DNA of 64,000 bases from Gallionella sp. (GTDB lineage Bacteria; Pseudomonadota; Gammaproteobacteria; Burkholderiales; Gallionellaceae): NCBI GenBank assembly GCA_028714075.1, contig JAQTMZ010000005.1, positions 62,001-126,000 on the forward strand, given 5' to 3'. Below the pieces are notes generated by a model that was not told where the DNA came from, did no database searches, and worked only from the letters and a program-made list of their open reading frames with translations. Position numbers and translations under genes: made by a program. This document shows, piece after piece, positions 1 through 8,324 of this stretch; within the stretch, counting starts at the first letter, position 1; every line of letters starts with the position of its first letter.

Positions 1-372
1 GAGTTTTTTACCGCCCTTGAGAATGCCTGCCGTTTCCAGCTCAAAACCGCCGACAGAAACAAGGTCGCGATAAAAACCCAGCACGTCTTTGGGTTGCACC
101 ACTTTGTAGCGCTTCGACACAACCGACAGCGGTTCATTGTTGTCGGAACGATATAGAACGGTTGCATCCGAGTTACTGCGCAGGTTGAGTAAATTGCCAT
201 CGCCGTTTGCAGCGTTGAACAGCACGTCGGTTTGCCTGATCTCGAAGTCCATGCCGGCGGACTTCTGCCAGACCTCGATGGGCTGTTTTTTGGGTAATTT
301 GTTGCCCAGGCCATGCCAGGGTGTTTCCCCGACAAAGGCCATGTCATTTGCTGATGCCAGTTCATGTGCCAT
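1..372 (-). CDS. DUF932 (phage/plasmid-like, TIGR03299 type) protein, partial
   Basis: An open reading frame of 124 codons starts at the ATG at 372-370 and runs off the left edge, so only the N-terminus is visible. It begins MAHELASANDMAFVGETPW and continues with a Trp-His-Gly-Leu-Gly motif, which is the typical start of the DUF932/TIGR03299 family found on phages, plasmids and genomic islands. The molecular role of the family is not established; members often sit near DNA-processing genes. It is the last visible gene of a leftward series with the Gly-zipper protein, a hypothetical protein and the WGR-ligase. A purine-rich ribosome-binding site (AAAAAGGAAA) precedes the ATG. Confidence 0.8.
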   Translation of the reverse strand, partial: MAHELASANDMAFVGETPWHGLGNKLPKKQPIEVWQKSAGMDFEIRQTDVLFNAANGDGNLLNLRSNSDATVLYRSDNNEPLSVVSKRYKVVQPKDVLGFYRDLVSVGGFELETAGILKGGKKL

Positions 373-500
373 GATTGGTTTCCTTTTTAGAATGAATAAA
401 GCCCCGGAACGGAACACGTTGGGGGTGATGGGGTGGGTGAAGCTAAACGGGGTGAAGCTGTGCTGATGCAGAGGGATGAAGCTATGCCGATACCGGTCTG

Positions 501-875
501 TCAGATATCTTGCTTGCCAAACGAGTGATCGCAATCCAGGCAGTAATAGTTCTCCAGCATGGTGTCGTCTACGATTTTCCCGATGCCAGCACCTGCGGAA
601 CCGCCGGCTGCCGCCCCGACAAGCCCGCCCATGATGGCGCCGAACAGCCCGCCGATAGCGACGCCGACGGGGCCGCCAGCCAGCCCGACAGCCGCCCCCG
701 TTTCCGCGCCGCTCATCGCTCCGGCGATACCCGCCGTGGCTCCTGCGGCAGCACCGAGGGTGCCGCCGGTTTTCATGCCGATATTACGGGTTTCGATGCG
801 CTCCGATTGGCAGATGGGGCACTTGATTTGCACTTCGCCATTCTCATTTGTGAATACTACATCGCCTTGTTTCAT
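501..875 (-). CDS. zinc-ribbon and glycine-zipper membrane protein
   Basis: This 124-residue protein starts at the ATG at 875, which follows an AAAGGAG ribosome-binding site; an upstream in-frame start has none. The N-terminus has a CPIC pair and the C-terminus a CLDC pair, together able to form one split zinc ribbon. Between them is a long Gly/Ala stretch with repeated small-x3-small spacing, typical of glycine-zipper transmembrane segments. The layout suggests a small membrane-associated protein with a metal-binding knuckle. Similar proteins occur as hypotheticals on plasmids and islands. Function is unknown; the call rests on motifs only. Confidence 0.65.
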   Translation of the reverse strand: MKQGDVVFTNENGEVQIKCPICQSERIETRNIGMKTGGTLGAAAGATAGIAGAMSGAETGAAVGLAGGPVGVAIGGLFGAIMGGLVGAAAGGSAGAGIGKIVDDTMLENYYCLDCDHSFGKQDI

Positions 876-992
876 GGTTGCTCCTTTATATGGTTGTAAA
901 TCGAAAAATGAAGGCCTAAACGGGGTGATTAGGCGCAGACCTTGCCTAGTCACACTTAGGTAATATGTGGCTGAAAAAATCTACAATCGACG

Positions 993-1430
993 TTATGGCG
1001 GCATAGGTGCAGTGGAATTAGATTTTGCCAACGCAAATGCTTCGTCGATGGCCGTTTTCACGATTTCGGCTTGCTCGTCCGCCATGTACTGAGTAAAGAA
1101 TTCCCTGATATGGAAAACCAGCCATGTCTGGACGTTTTCTGGTGAGGGTTCATCACCATGTTCCAGAATGTATTCGCCGAACCACTTGCCAAAAGGGCTG
1201 CTGACCTCGTAATCGAATACGCCCGGATAATTCCCGTCGCACGCAACTGCTGCGGCTTCGCATAACGTGACCGTCAAGGGGACATAGCTGACGAGCGAGT
1301 CCACCATTTCGATACAGCCTCTGCCCCAGGTTTCGACCAATACGTCATAGTTTGGTTTGACGTTGTGATCGGGCCGTGCGTCGTGAAGCCCTTCCATAAA
1401 AAATGCTGCGGTTATAAGGTGGTTCCTCAT
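993..1430 (-). CDS. hypothetical protein
   Basis: A 145-residue protein starting MRNHLITAAFFMEGLHDARP, with an AGGAG ribosome-binding site seven bases before the ATG at 1430. I recognise no family. It is moderately acidic, has no signal peptide or clear membrane span, and reads as a soluble globular protein. It follows the WGR-ligase gene in the same direction after about 100 bp that contain a terminator-like hairpin (1472-1500), so the two are probably separate transcripts or attenuated ones. The location next to DUF932 and ligase genes suggests a mobile-element accessory gene. Confidence 0.6.
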   Translation of the reverse strand: MRNHLITAAFFMEGLHDARPDHNVKPNYDVLVETWGRGCIEMVDSLVSYVPLTVTLCEAAAVACDGNYPGVFDYEVSSPFGKWFGEYILEHGDEPSPENVQTWLVFHIREFFTQYMADEQAEIVKTAIDEAFALAKSNSTAPMPP

Positions 1431-1471
1431 GTTGATCTCCTGGTGATTGCCATCGGTTGAATACAACAAAA

Positions 1472-1500
1472 AGCCCCCGATCTTGGAGAGAAGGAGGGCT
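1472..1500 (-). terminator. rho-independent terminator-like hairpin after the WGR-ligase gene
   Basis: On the minus strand AGCCC pairs with GGGCT across a 19-base loop region and is followed by TTTTTG. It lies 30 bp past the stop of the WGR-ligase gene and 42 bp before the next start. Confidence 0.55.
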
Positions 1501-1529
1501 GGTCATAGCGGGGTATAGACGGGTAGTGC

Positions 1530-2645
1530 TCATGCATCATCGTCATCACGCCCTTCCGGCTTGTATTTCAGTTGTTTCGTGGTGCAGGCGTTGATATCCA
1601 GATCGGTACGTTTGCCGTGATACACCGGCTGATAAAGGCTTCCACCCTTGTAGGCGTACAGATATTCCACCTCCACGATGTCCCCCGCAGCAGGGATGGC
1701 ATGGTTCGGTGGAATCGTCACGTTGCCGACCGTAACCATCATTCGGCCTTCGACCGCGTTGGAACGGTCACTGGAATCAAGCAAGCTGATCCTGACGCTA
1801 CGCTTGCCGGAATTGATTTCCATCACGAAACAACTGGCCGACTCGGTGAACTTGAACTTCAGCCAGTCGCCGCCCGTGTTTGGGCGACCCTCCTTGACCT
1901 TGCCATCCAATAGCTTGAACACCACGCCTTCGCCGTGTGCTGCCTTGACCTTGTTCCACAGGCTGCGTTTCTCAGAAGTGGTGACCGCAACCGGTACTGC
2001 CTTGATTTGCCTGCATCCTGCGAGCGATTCTAAGGCCAAGAGCATGCGTGACAGCCAGGGCAGCGAATGGATGCGTTCTCCTCTGTAAACGTGCAGGTCG
2101 AAAACATGCAGGATTTCGCCGATTATCTCTCCATCTACGCGGATCGTTCTGCTGGCCGCTTCAATGGATTGAAGTTCGTCGGCGATGGCTTGCGGCAACG
2201 GCACGGATAGCCCTTTGCGGTTCATCCCCGTCACACTACCGGCAGCGGCATGTGCTGCGCGCCGTTCACCGTCCATTTTCTCCTGCGCGGCCCAGCAGTC
2301 ATCCTCGATCAGGCGCATGGCATCCTCTTCGGTGATGGGATTGAGCAACTGCGGAGTGAAGTCAGTTTTGAGGCCGGCATTCTCGGTATCCTGGTAAGCG
2401 GCACCGGACACGTCGGTGGTGTAGCCTTTGGAAGTCTTTTCTTTTACGAGCTTGTCGTAGATTTTTTTGGCTTGTGCGAAATCGACCGGTGTGGATGTCT
2501 TGGTACCGGCAGTCAGTGCGGCGCCACGGCGGCCGTAACGAAAATTGACGACGTTGCCGCCTGCGACTGAAACAATTTCGGCGTGATATTCCTTGTCGCT
2601 GCTGCCTTCGGAGTAGTACAAGCTGGTTCTTGCGATTGCGTTCAT
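1530..2645 (-). CDS. ATP-dependent DNA ligase with N-terminal WGR domain
   Basis: The 371-residue protein starts at the ATG at 2645 behind a strong TCAGGAG site; an in-frame ATG 27 bases upstream lacks one. Residues 1-75 form a WGR domain (core FRYGRRG), a nucleic-acid-binding fold known from PARPs and bacterial DNA-repair proteins. The rest carries the nucleotidyltransferase motifs of ATP-dependent ligases in order: motif I EKMDGER with the adenylated Lys, motif III VDGEI, motif IV EGVVFK, and motif V WLKFKF. An OB-fold-like tail follows (PVYHGKRTD). All catalytic motifs look intact, so it should seal nicks using ATP. Bacteria rely on NAD-dependent LigA for replication, so this is an accessory enzyme, fitting the mobile context. 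Confidence 0.85.
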   Translation of the reverse strand: MNAIARTSLYYSEGSSDKEYHAEIVSVAGGNVVNFRYGRRGAALTAGTKTSTPVDFAQAKKIYDKLVKEKTSKGYTTDVSGAAYQDTENAGLKTDFTPQLLNPITEEDAMRLIEDDCWAAQEKMDGERRAAHAAAGSVTGMNRKGLSVPLPQAIADELQSIEAASRTIRVDGEIIGEILHVFDLHVYRGERIHSLPWLSRMLLALESLAGCRQIKAVPVAVTTSEKRSLWNKVKAAHGEGVVFKLLDGKVKEGRPNTGGDWLKFKFTESASCFVMEINSGKRSVRISLLDSSDRSNAVEGRMMVTVGNVTIPPNHAIPAAGDIVEVEYLYAYKGGSLYQPVYHGKRTDLDINACTTKQLKYKPEGRDDDDA

Positions 2646-2664
2646 GATTTTCTCCTGAATGAAA

Positions 2665-2697
2665 AAGCCCACGCCGTCAGGGACGGAACGTGGGCTT
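2665..2697 (-). terminator. very strong terminator/attenuator hairpin just upstream of the WGR-ligase start
   Basis: The outer stem (9 bp, 2665-2673 with 2689-2697) and inner stem (5 bp, CCGTC with GACGG) form a long hairpin. On the minus strand it is followed directly by TTTTTC and then, 20 bp later, by the ligase ATG. No other gene lies upstream on that strand for over 170 bp. It may therefore act as a leader attenuator of the ligase gene rather than as the end of another gene; that is inference. Confidence 0.6.
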
Positions 2698-2976
2698 GAG
2701 TTTTAAATACTGGGTTAAGTTCGAATTGAAAATAAAGGCGTTAATGTGCTGTTTGAGAGCAGAACTTTCCCGTTCTCCTTTATGTAATATATGGGTGAAA
2801 AATTCTGGGTTACGGTTTATGACGGCATAATAAGCAGGGTTTTCCATGCTCTATAGCCTGCAATATTTGCGGCGGTGACTTGTGGTAAATACTGTATGCT
2901 TAGCTGCAAATTTAAATGCCATTTATCAGTCGCAACTGGCCATTCATGTAATACACGAAATCCTGAGCACCCTCAC
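2698..2976. other. intergenic region between divergent ligase and holin-like genes
   Basis: This is non-coding and AT-rich. It should hold divergent promoters for the WGR-ligase (minus) and the holin-like protein (plus), but I see no convincing -35/-10 pair. I see no RNA gene or repeat. Confidence 0.4.
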
Positions 2977-3378
2977 ATGACAAACAACATCATTGAATTC
3001 CTGGCACATTGGGGAATCACGGCGTTATCACTATGGGTTGCCGGTTTTGTCTTTCACGGCATCTCGTTTTCCAATAAACAATCATTGTTTATATCCGCAC
3101 TCCTGCTGGGTTTAGCCAATGCGGTCATCAGGCCAGTCGTCATCTTGCTGACCATTCCGCTGACGATCTTTACCTTTGGATTCTTCCTGCTTGTGATCAA
3201 CGCGCTGATGATGCTTCTGGTGTCATCGGTTGTGTCCGGCTTCAAGGTGTCGGGATTCTGGACAGCTTTCTTTGCGAGTATCTTCATCGCGGTTCTCAGC
3301 TTTTTTGTGGGACTATTTATCTTTCAAACGAGCGACAATCCGATTGTCATACCGGCGCATCATGGAATGTTTATCTGA
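2977..3378 (+). CDS. phage holin superfamily IV (PF04020-type) membrane protein
   Basis: A 133-residue, very hydrophobic protein with four predicted membrane segments (about residues 10-28, 35-55, 60-85 and 92-118). The sequence NAVIRPVVILLTIPLTIFTFG is close to the conserved centre of the PF04020 family; members are small inner-membrane proteins of unknown role, named by resemblance to a mycobacteriophage holin. I chose the ATG at 2977 because the family starts with a short polar N-terminus before the first span; a longer frame upstream lacks a site. It stands alone in the island and is not evidence of a prophage. Confidence 0.75.
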   Translation: MTNNIIEFLAHWGITALSLWVAGFVFHGISFSNKQSLFISALLLGLANAVIRPVVILLTIPLTIFTFGFFLLVINALMMLLVSSVVSGFKVSGFWTAFFASIFIAVLSFFVGLFIFQTSDNPIVIPAHHGMFI

Positions 3379-3786
3379 GAAATGGTATGGAACGATAGGC
3401 AGGTAGAGAGCTGCCAAAAGTTACGGATTCAAACTCCGAGAATGAAATGACAAGAGCGGCCCGGCTCATTTACTATGGGTTATCGGTAAAATTGCCTGCT
3501 CGAAACTGGCTGTTCGTCAGCAACCGCAATGTATCAGAAGCGATCAGCAGGAGTGATGAGCACGAGGGTTGGTTTCTCGGCCTAAGCTGACCGCTGCTGG
3601 TAAACTGATTCAGTTCGCCGCGAGGGCCTGCTTACTGAAAATGCCAACAGGCCCTTTCGACACATAGGCAATATCCGGCATAGTTAAGAAGCGGACACTC
3701 GATCTCACAGCCAATCTATCGGGCTTGGGGTTGAGTCGTCTCAGCACTTTTCTAAGTTCGTATGTGACGACTGCCCGTGATCTTGC
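3379..3786. other. non-coding stretch with one strong hairpin (3623-3655)
   Basis: No supported gene in about 400 bp. The only clear structure is an 8-bp perfect stem, AGGGCCTG at 3623-3630 with CAGGCCCT at 3648-3655, followed by TTCG. It could act as a terminator, but its T-run is short. The rest looks like decayed sequence. Confidence 0.4.
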
Positions 3787-4251
3787 TTAGGTTTTGCGAG
3801 TACGAACGCCGCCATGCACGCCACGTACATGCCCGCCCCTGTTAATCGCGCCTTGTCGCGAAGTCTGTGACAACTCATTCAGTATGCCGCAGTGAGCTGC
3901 GTCCCTCGCCTCGTGGCATCGTTCGCGCAAGCTCTTGAGTGTTTTCTCCAGCACGCGAAGTTCATGGATGCGTGCAGCCACATGACCGATATGCGCATCC
4001 AGCAGTGTGTTCACGTCGCCACAATTCTCGGTAGGCGCATCTTTGAAGCGCAGTAGTAGACGAATTTCGTCCAGTGCCATGTCCAGAGTTCGGCAATGTC
4101 GGATGAAAGACAAACGCTCGGCGTGGGTGTCATCGTAGATGCGGAAATTGCCTTCCGTGCGGGGCGGTGCGGCCAGCAGCCCTTCTCGCTCGTAATAGCG
4201 GATGGTCTCGATTGGTGTACCGGTGGCTTTGGCCAGTTCGCCGATTCTCAT
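3787..4251 (-). CDS. cadR: Cd(II)/Pb(II)-responsive MerR-family regulator CadR
   Basis: A 154-residue MerR-type activator. The N-terminal winged HTH (MRIGELAKATGTPIETIRYYE) is followed by a dimerisation helix. Cysteines at residues 77, 112 and 121 match the spacing expected of Cd/Pb sensors of the CadR/PbrR group. The C-terminal tail contains His residues, as in CadR, but is short. It is transcribed divergently from cadA, and the shared interval holds a 19-bp-spacer promoter with a perfect dyad, the normal MerR-family target. It should bind that operator and, with Cd, Pb or Zn bound, underwind it to switch on cadA. Confidence 0.88.
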   Translation of the reverse strand: MRIGELAKATGTPIETIRYYEREGLLAAPPRTEGNFRIYDDTHAERLSFIRHCRTLDMALDEIRLLLRFKDAPTENCGDVNTLLDAHIGHVAARIHELRVLEKTLKSLRERCHEARDAAHCGILNELSQTSRQGAINRGGHVRGVHGGVRTRKT

Positions 4252-4298
4252 GTCGTATACCTTGGATGGGATAGATGCTGCGCTAGCATTTTAACTGC

Positions 4299-4329
4299 TT
4301 GACTCTGTAGTGGCTACAGATTGTCTAAT
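4299..4329 (+). promoter_or_regulatory. CadR-controlled cadA promoter/operator
   Basis: The -35 element TTGACT (4299-4304) and -10 element TCTAAT (4324-4329) are separated by 19 bp, longer than the usual 17 and diagnostic of MerR-family promoters. The spacer carries the dyad CTGTAG-TGG-CTACAG (4305-4319). The cadA ATG is 33 bp downstream. Confidence 0.85.
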
Positions 4330-4361
4330 TACCAATCAAAGCCAGATATTAGGAATCGAGC

Positions 4362-6548
4362 ATGAGCGAATGCAAAGCCAGCGGGTGTGGTTGTTCATCC
4401 GTGCCGCTAACACTGGTAGAAACGCCTCCTGTCGGATCGGGGAAGGCGCTCTACCGCATTGACAATATGGACTGCCCCACCGAAGAGGCTCTGATCCGCA
4501 ACAAGCTGGGACCTCTCGATGGCGTAATAGGGCTGGACTTCAACCTGATGCAGCGCACGCTGATGGTGAGCCATCGGCTCGATTCGCTTGCGCTGGTCGA
4601 AACAGCCTTACGCAACATCGGCATGCAGGCAGAGCGTATTGAGTCGGGCGGCGAAACGAGTACGGTCGTATCTACAGAACTACTACCTAAGACCAACTGG
4701 TGGCCGATGGCGCTTGCCGGGGTTTCCGCGACGCTGGCCGAGGTCGTGTATTGGATCAACGGCGGCAATCACTGGGTTGTCATGGCACTCGCGCTGGTGG
4801 CGATTTCCACCGGCGGCCTGCCGACCTACAAGAAAGGCTGGATCGCGCTCAAGAACCGCAATCTGAACATGAACGCGCTCATGTCGATTGCCGTGACCGG
4901 CGCGATGGTCATCGGGCACTGGCCGGAAGCGGCGATGGTGATGTTCCTCTTCGCGCTGGCCGAGGTGATCGAAGCCAAGTCGCTCGACCGGGCGCGCAAT
5001 GCGATTCGCGGTTTGATGGATCTCGCGCCCGAAACCGCGACCGTGCGCCAGGAAGATGGAAGCTGGATTGGAATGCCAGCCAAGGCCGTGCCGTTGGGGG
5101 CCGTGGCACGCCTGCGGCCCGGTGAACGGATCGCTCTCGACGGCGTGGTGACCAGCGGGCGTTCAACGGTGAATCAGGCTCCCATCACTGGCGAGAGCCT
5201 GCCGGTGGACAAGGCCGAGGGCGACAGCGTGTTCGCGGGCACGATCAACGAGGCGGGATCGTTCGAATACCGGGTGACGGCAGATGCAAGTCATTCAACG
5301 CTGGCCCGGATTATTCATGCCATCGAGTCCGCTCAGGGCAGCCGCGCGCCGACCCAGCGCTTCGTTGATAAATTTGCCAGAATTTACACACCGACCGTGT
5401 TCGCGGTCGCGCTGCTGGTGGCCATCGTGCCACCACTGGCCTTCGGTGGGGTATGGATGGATTGGGTCTACAAGGCCTTGGTGCTGCTGGTGATTGCCTG
5501 CCCGTGCGCACTGGTGATCTCGACGCCAGTCACTATTGTCAGCGGCCTTGCTGCGGCGGCTCGCAAAGGCATTTTGATTAAAGGCGGTGTGTATCTCGAA
5601 GAGGGGCGCAAGCTGATGGTACTGGCGCTCGACAAGACGGGCACGATTACACACGGCAAGCCAGCACAGACCGACTTCATTGCGCTGAGCGGTGATGCGA
5701 ACCAAACCCGCATACTGGCGGCCAGTCTCGCCGCGCGCTCCGACCATCCGGTTTCACTGGCCATCGCCCGCGCGGCGACCGAGGCGGGACTGGTGCTGCA
5801 CGAAGTGGCCGATTTTGCCGCCCATCTTGGTCGGGGGGTGCGGGGCAGCATTGACGATCACGTGTATCAACTAGGCAACCACCGGCTGATCGAGGAGCTG
5901 GGGCTGTGTTCAGCGGAAATCGAGGCCAAGCTCACCGCGCTGGAGGAGCAAGGCAAGACAGCGGTGCTGCTGGCTAACCAGAACGGAGTGCTCGCCATTT
6001 TCGCGGTCGCCGACACGGTGCGCGAAACGAGCCGCCAGGCCATCGCCGACTTGCATTCACTCGGCGTGAAAACACTGATGCTTACCGGCGATAACGCCCA
6101 TACGGCAGAAGCCATCGCCCGCGAGGTGGGCATTGATGAGGCAAGGGGAAACTTGCTTCCCGAGGACAAACTTAAAACTATCGAAGCGCTCCTGACAAAC
6201 GGCAATGGTGGCAAGGTGGGCATGGTGGGCGACGGCATCAACGATGCTCCCGCGTTGGCCCGCGCGGACATTGGCTTTGCGATGGGTGCTGCCGGCACGG
6301 ACACCGCCATCGAGACGGCGGACGTGGCGCTGATGGACGACGACCTGCGCAAAATCCCCGCCTTCGTGCGCTTGTCTCGGGCCACGACTGCGGTGCTGAC
6401 GCAGAACATCGTGCTCGCACTTGGTATCAAGGCGGTGTTTCTGGTGCTGACCTTTACCGGGCAAGCGACGATGTGGATGGCGGTATTTGCCGACATGGGC
6501 GCGAGCCTGTTGGTGGTAGCAAATGGACTCCGATTGTTGCGGAAATAG
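4362..6548 (+). CDS. cadA: Cd2+/Zn2+/Pb2+-exporting P1B-type ATPase CadA
   Basis: This 728-residue inner-membrane pump exports divalent soft metals using ATP. The N-terminus has a Cys-rich patch (CKASGCGC), then a heavy-metal-associated domain with NMDCPTEE. Further on come the phosphatase motif TGES, the transmembrane metal site CPC (in ACPCALV), the phosphorylation motif DKTGT, TGDN, and the hinge motif GDGINDAP. Length and order match complete CadA/ZntA proteins. It is driven by the divergent CadR promoter. The same HMA signature recurs in a truncated form at 14418, suggesting a second cadA copy was lost there. Confidence 0.93.
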   Translation: MSECKASGCGCSSVPLTLVETPPVGSGKALYRIDNMDCPTEEALIRNKLGPLDGVIGLDFNLMQRTLMVSHRLDSLALVETALRNIGMQAERIESGGETSTVVSTELLPKTNWWPMALAGVSATLAEVVYWINGGNHWVVMALALVAISTGGLPTYKKGWIALKNRNLNMNALMSIAVTGAMVIGHWPEAAMVMFLFALAEVIEAKSLDRARNAIRGLMDLAPETATVRQEDGSWIGMPAKAVPLGAVARLRPGERIALDGVVTSGRSTVNQAPITGESLPVDKAEGDSVFAGTINEAGSFEYRVTADASHSTLARIIHAIESAQGSRAPTQRFVDKFARIYTPTVFAVALLVAIVPPLAFGGVWMDWVYKALVLLVIACPCALVISTPVTIVSGLAAAARKGILIKGGVYLEEGRKLMVLALDKTGTITHGKPAQTDFIALSGDANQTRILAASLAARSDHPVSLAIARAATEAGLVLHEVADFAAHLGRGVRGSIDDHVYQLGNHRLIEELGLCSAEIEAKLTALEEQGKTAVLLANQNGVLAIFAVADTVRETSRQAIADLHSLGVKTLMLTGDNAHTAEAIAREVGIDEARGNLLPEDKLKTIEALLTNGNGGKVGMVGDGINDAPALARADIGFAMGAAGTDTAIETADVALMDDDLRKIPAFVRLSRATTAVLTQNIVLALGIKAVFLVLTFTGQATMWMAVFADMGASLLVVANGLRLLRK

Positions 6549-6590
6549 GGGAAGAATTGTTTACCGCCTATTCGGGAGCAACGCTCGCTC

Positions 6591-6619
6591 TTGACACTAG
6601 AGCTACGATAGGGTTTAAA
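6591..6619 (+). promoter_or_regulatory. candidate sigma-70-like promoter for the czc cluster
   Basis: TTGACA (6591-6596) is followed 17 bp later by TTTAAA (6614-6619). The spacer has an imperfect dyad (ACTAGAG ... ATAGGGT) that could be read by a MerR-type regulator such as the nearby CadR. It lies 42 bp before the czcI-like ATG. Assignment is by pattern only. Confidence 0.45.
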
Positions 6620-6660
6620 TGACTCACCTTTTACTCGAAGATAAAGTTAAATAACTAAAC

Positions 6661-7014
6661 ATGTCTGTTACACGCACGGCTCGGCGGATTGTTCAATTCA
6701 TGTTGATTACCTTGGTGATCAACATGGGCGGCTGGACGTTCAACAAGGAGGCTGTGGCCGACGTGTGGTTCGACGAGCAGCTTAGCCTAGCCGTGGACGA
6801 TGGACACTCAACTGGACACGAAGACCTCAAAGCTGTATCACCTCAAAGCCCGTGCAATCACTGGTGCCACACCGTCGGACATTTCATGGGGTTGATCAGT
6901 CAATCGGCTTCTGTGACACCTGAATTCGCAAACAAGTTTTCTATTCAGCAGTTCCCCGCCATTCAGCTTTCTTCCCCCGACGGTCGTTTCCGACCACCGC
7001 GACTCGCCTCCTAA
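6661..7014 (+). CDS. CzcI-like small exported protein
   Basis: A 117-residue protein with a hydrophobic N-terminal segment (about residues 11-24) and, in the middle, a Cys/His cluster, CNHWCHTVGH. It ends in Arg-Pro-Pro-Arg-Leu, an ending I associate with small proteins encoded at the head of czc efflux operons in betaproteobacteria (CzcI group). These are thought to be periplasmic metal-binding modulators of Czc expression; the mechanism is not settled. Position directly upstream of czcB/A/C supports the call. Sequence conservation in this group is weak, so the assignment depends mainly on context and the Cys/His cluster. Confidence 0.55.
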   Translation: MSVTRTARRIVQFMLITLVINMGGWTFNKEAVADVWFDEQLSLAVDDGHSTGHEDLKAVSPQSPCNHWCHTVGHFMGLISQSASVTPEFANKFSIQQFPAIQLSSPDGRFRPPRLAS

Positions 7015-7217
7015 ATATCCCTAGCATTTGCAATGCTGTTCCGAGCCATACCTTGCGCGAAGCTTGGTATAGCCTCGTTCTCCAAAGAACGCTGTGTTGT
7101 TGGCGTGCCTTCATGGGGACAGTGATCGCATTACAGAGGCTGCCATAAGTCGTTCCTGCTAGTTTCAATCTGATTTCAATTTGCGATGCTGCGTCTGCGC
7201 AGCATCGGGAGTCCCAT

Positions 7218-8324
7218 ATGAAAGCGATATTTTTTTATTTGCTGCTGGCCTTGTGCATTTCGCAAAGCGCCTCAGCATCCGATGAACTGGCGCTCAATGC
7301 CAAACAAATTCAAACCCTCGGCATCGTCACTGCCGCTCTGCCTGCCAAACAATCCGGTGAAGTGTCCGGGCTACCTGCACAAGTCGTCATTCCACCCAAT
7401 CAAATGTTCGTCATCAGCACGCCGCTTCCGGCGATGGTTGAACAGACTCTGGTCGGTGTTGGTGATAGCGTCAAAAAAGGCCAGCCGATAGCGCGATTGC
7501 AAAGCCCTGCCTTGGCAGAAGCACAGCGTGGTTTATTGCAGGCCAGCGTGCAAAGCCAACTCGCCCAAGAGAATCTTTCACGCGATGAAGCGTTATGGAA
7601 TGATGGCATCATCGCCGAGAGCCGCTTTCGCGCCACCAAGAGTTTGGCACTCGAAGCCCAGGCTGCCTTGTCGGAACGCAAACAACTACTGCATCTCTCC
7701 GGCATGTCGGATACCGCCATCGCGCAATTGCAAACCGATAACAACTTGAGCAGCCAACTCACCATGACCGCACCGATTGATGGTGTGGTGCTGGAAAAAT
7801 CTGCCAGCGCGGGGCAACGCCTCGACGCTGCTGTGCCGATGTTCAAGATTGCCAAGCTCGATCCACTCACCCTGGAGATTCAGGCTCCGCTGGCTTATAT
7901 CCGCTATCTTAAGGTTGGCGCGGCGATTACTGTTCCTGCTTATGCTGCCAGCGGCAAGCTCACCGCGATTGGGCGCAGCCTGACAAGCACTAACCAAACG
8001 ATCTTGTTGCGCGCCATGATTCAACAAGGTGCGGAAAATTTACGCCCCGGCCAGTTTGTCGAAGCCAGCATCAGCACCAGCGCGAACGGCGGTGCGCAGT
8101 GGAACATTCCAAACAGCGCAATTTCGCGCATCGCGGGTAAGACGGTGGTGTTTGTGGAAACTCCCAAAGGCTTTCGCGCACAAACCATCAACGTGCTGAA
8201 TGAGGGCGCACAAAGCAGCGTGATCAGCGGCGATCTCAAGGGGGATGAAAAAATCGCCGTGCGCGGCGTTTCGACGCTCAAATCAAGCGCGATGGGCATA
8301 GGTGGCATGGGAGAGGGCGAATAA
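7218..8324 (+). CDS. czcB: HME-RND efflux periplasmic adaptor (CzcB/CusB family)
   Basis: A 368-residue membrane fusion protein with a cleavable signal peptide (cut near ASA-SDE, residue 20). A lipoyl-like half-motif (VGVGDSVKKGQPIARLQSP) precedes an alpha-hairpin (about residues 105-165), then the second lipoyl half (MTAPIDGVVLEKSASAGQ) and a beta-barrel/membrane-proximal region. It should link the RND pump encoded by the next gene to the outer-membrane channel. A GGGAG site precedes the ATG. Its stop overlaps the pump gene start by one base (TAATG), indicating coupled translation. Whether the substrate is Co/Zn/Cd or Cu/Ag is not decided by the adaptor; neighbours favour Zn/Cd/Co. Confidence 0.88.
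   Translation: MKAIFFYLLLALCISQSASASDELALNAKQIQTLGIVTAALPAKQSGEVSGLPAQVVIPPNQMFVISTPLPAMVEQTLVGVGDSVKKGQPIARLQSPALAEAQRGLLQASVQSQLAQENLSRDEALWNDGIIAESRFRATKSLALEAQAALSERKQLLHLSGMSDTAIAQLQTDNNLSSQLTMTAPIDGVVLEKSASAGQRLDAAVPMFKIAKLDPLTLEIQAPLAYIRYLKVGAAITVPAYAASGKLTAIGRSLTSTNQTILLRAMIQQGAENLRPGQFVEASISTSANGGAQWNIPNSAISRIAGKTVVFVETPKGFRAQTINVLNEGAQSSVISGDLKGDEKIAVRGVSTLKSSAMGIGGMGEGE

Noticed and set aside
559-963. A 134-codon plus-strand frame opposite the Gly-zipper gene
   Set aside because: It is the mirror of Gly/Ala-rich codons; the minus-strand gene has a site, Cys pairs and a sensible start.
2977-3378. Prophage holin implying a lysis cassette
   Set aside because: The PF04020 family is widespread outside phages, and no endolysin or structural phage gene is near.
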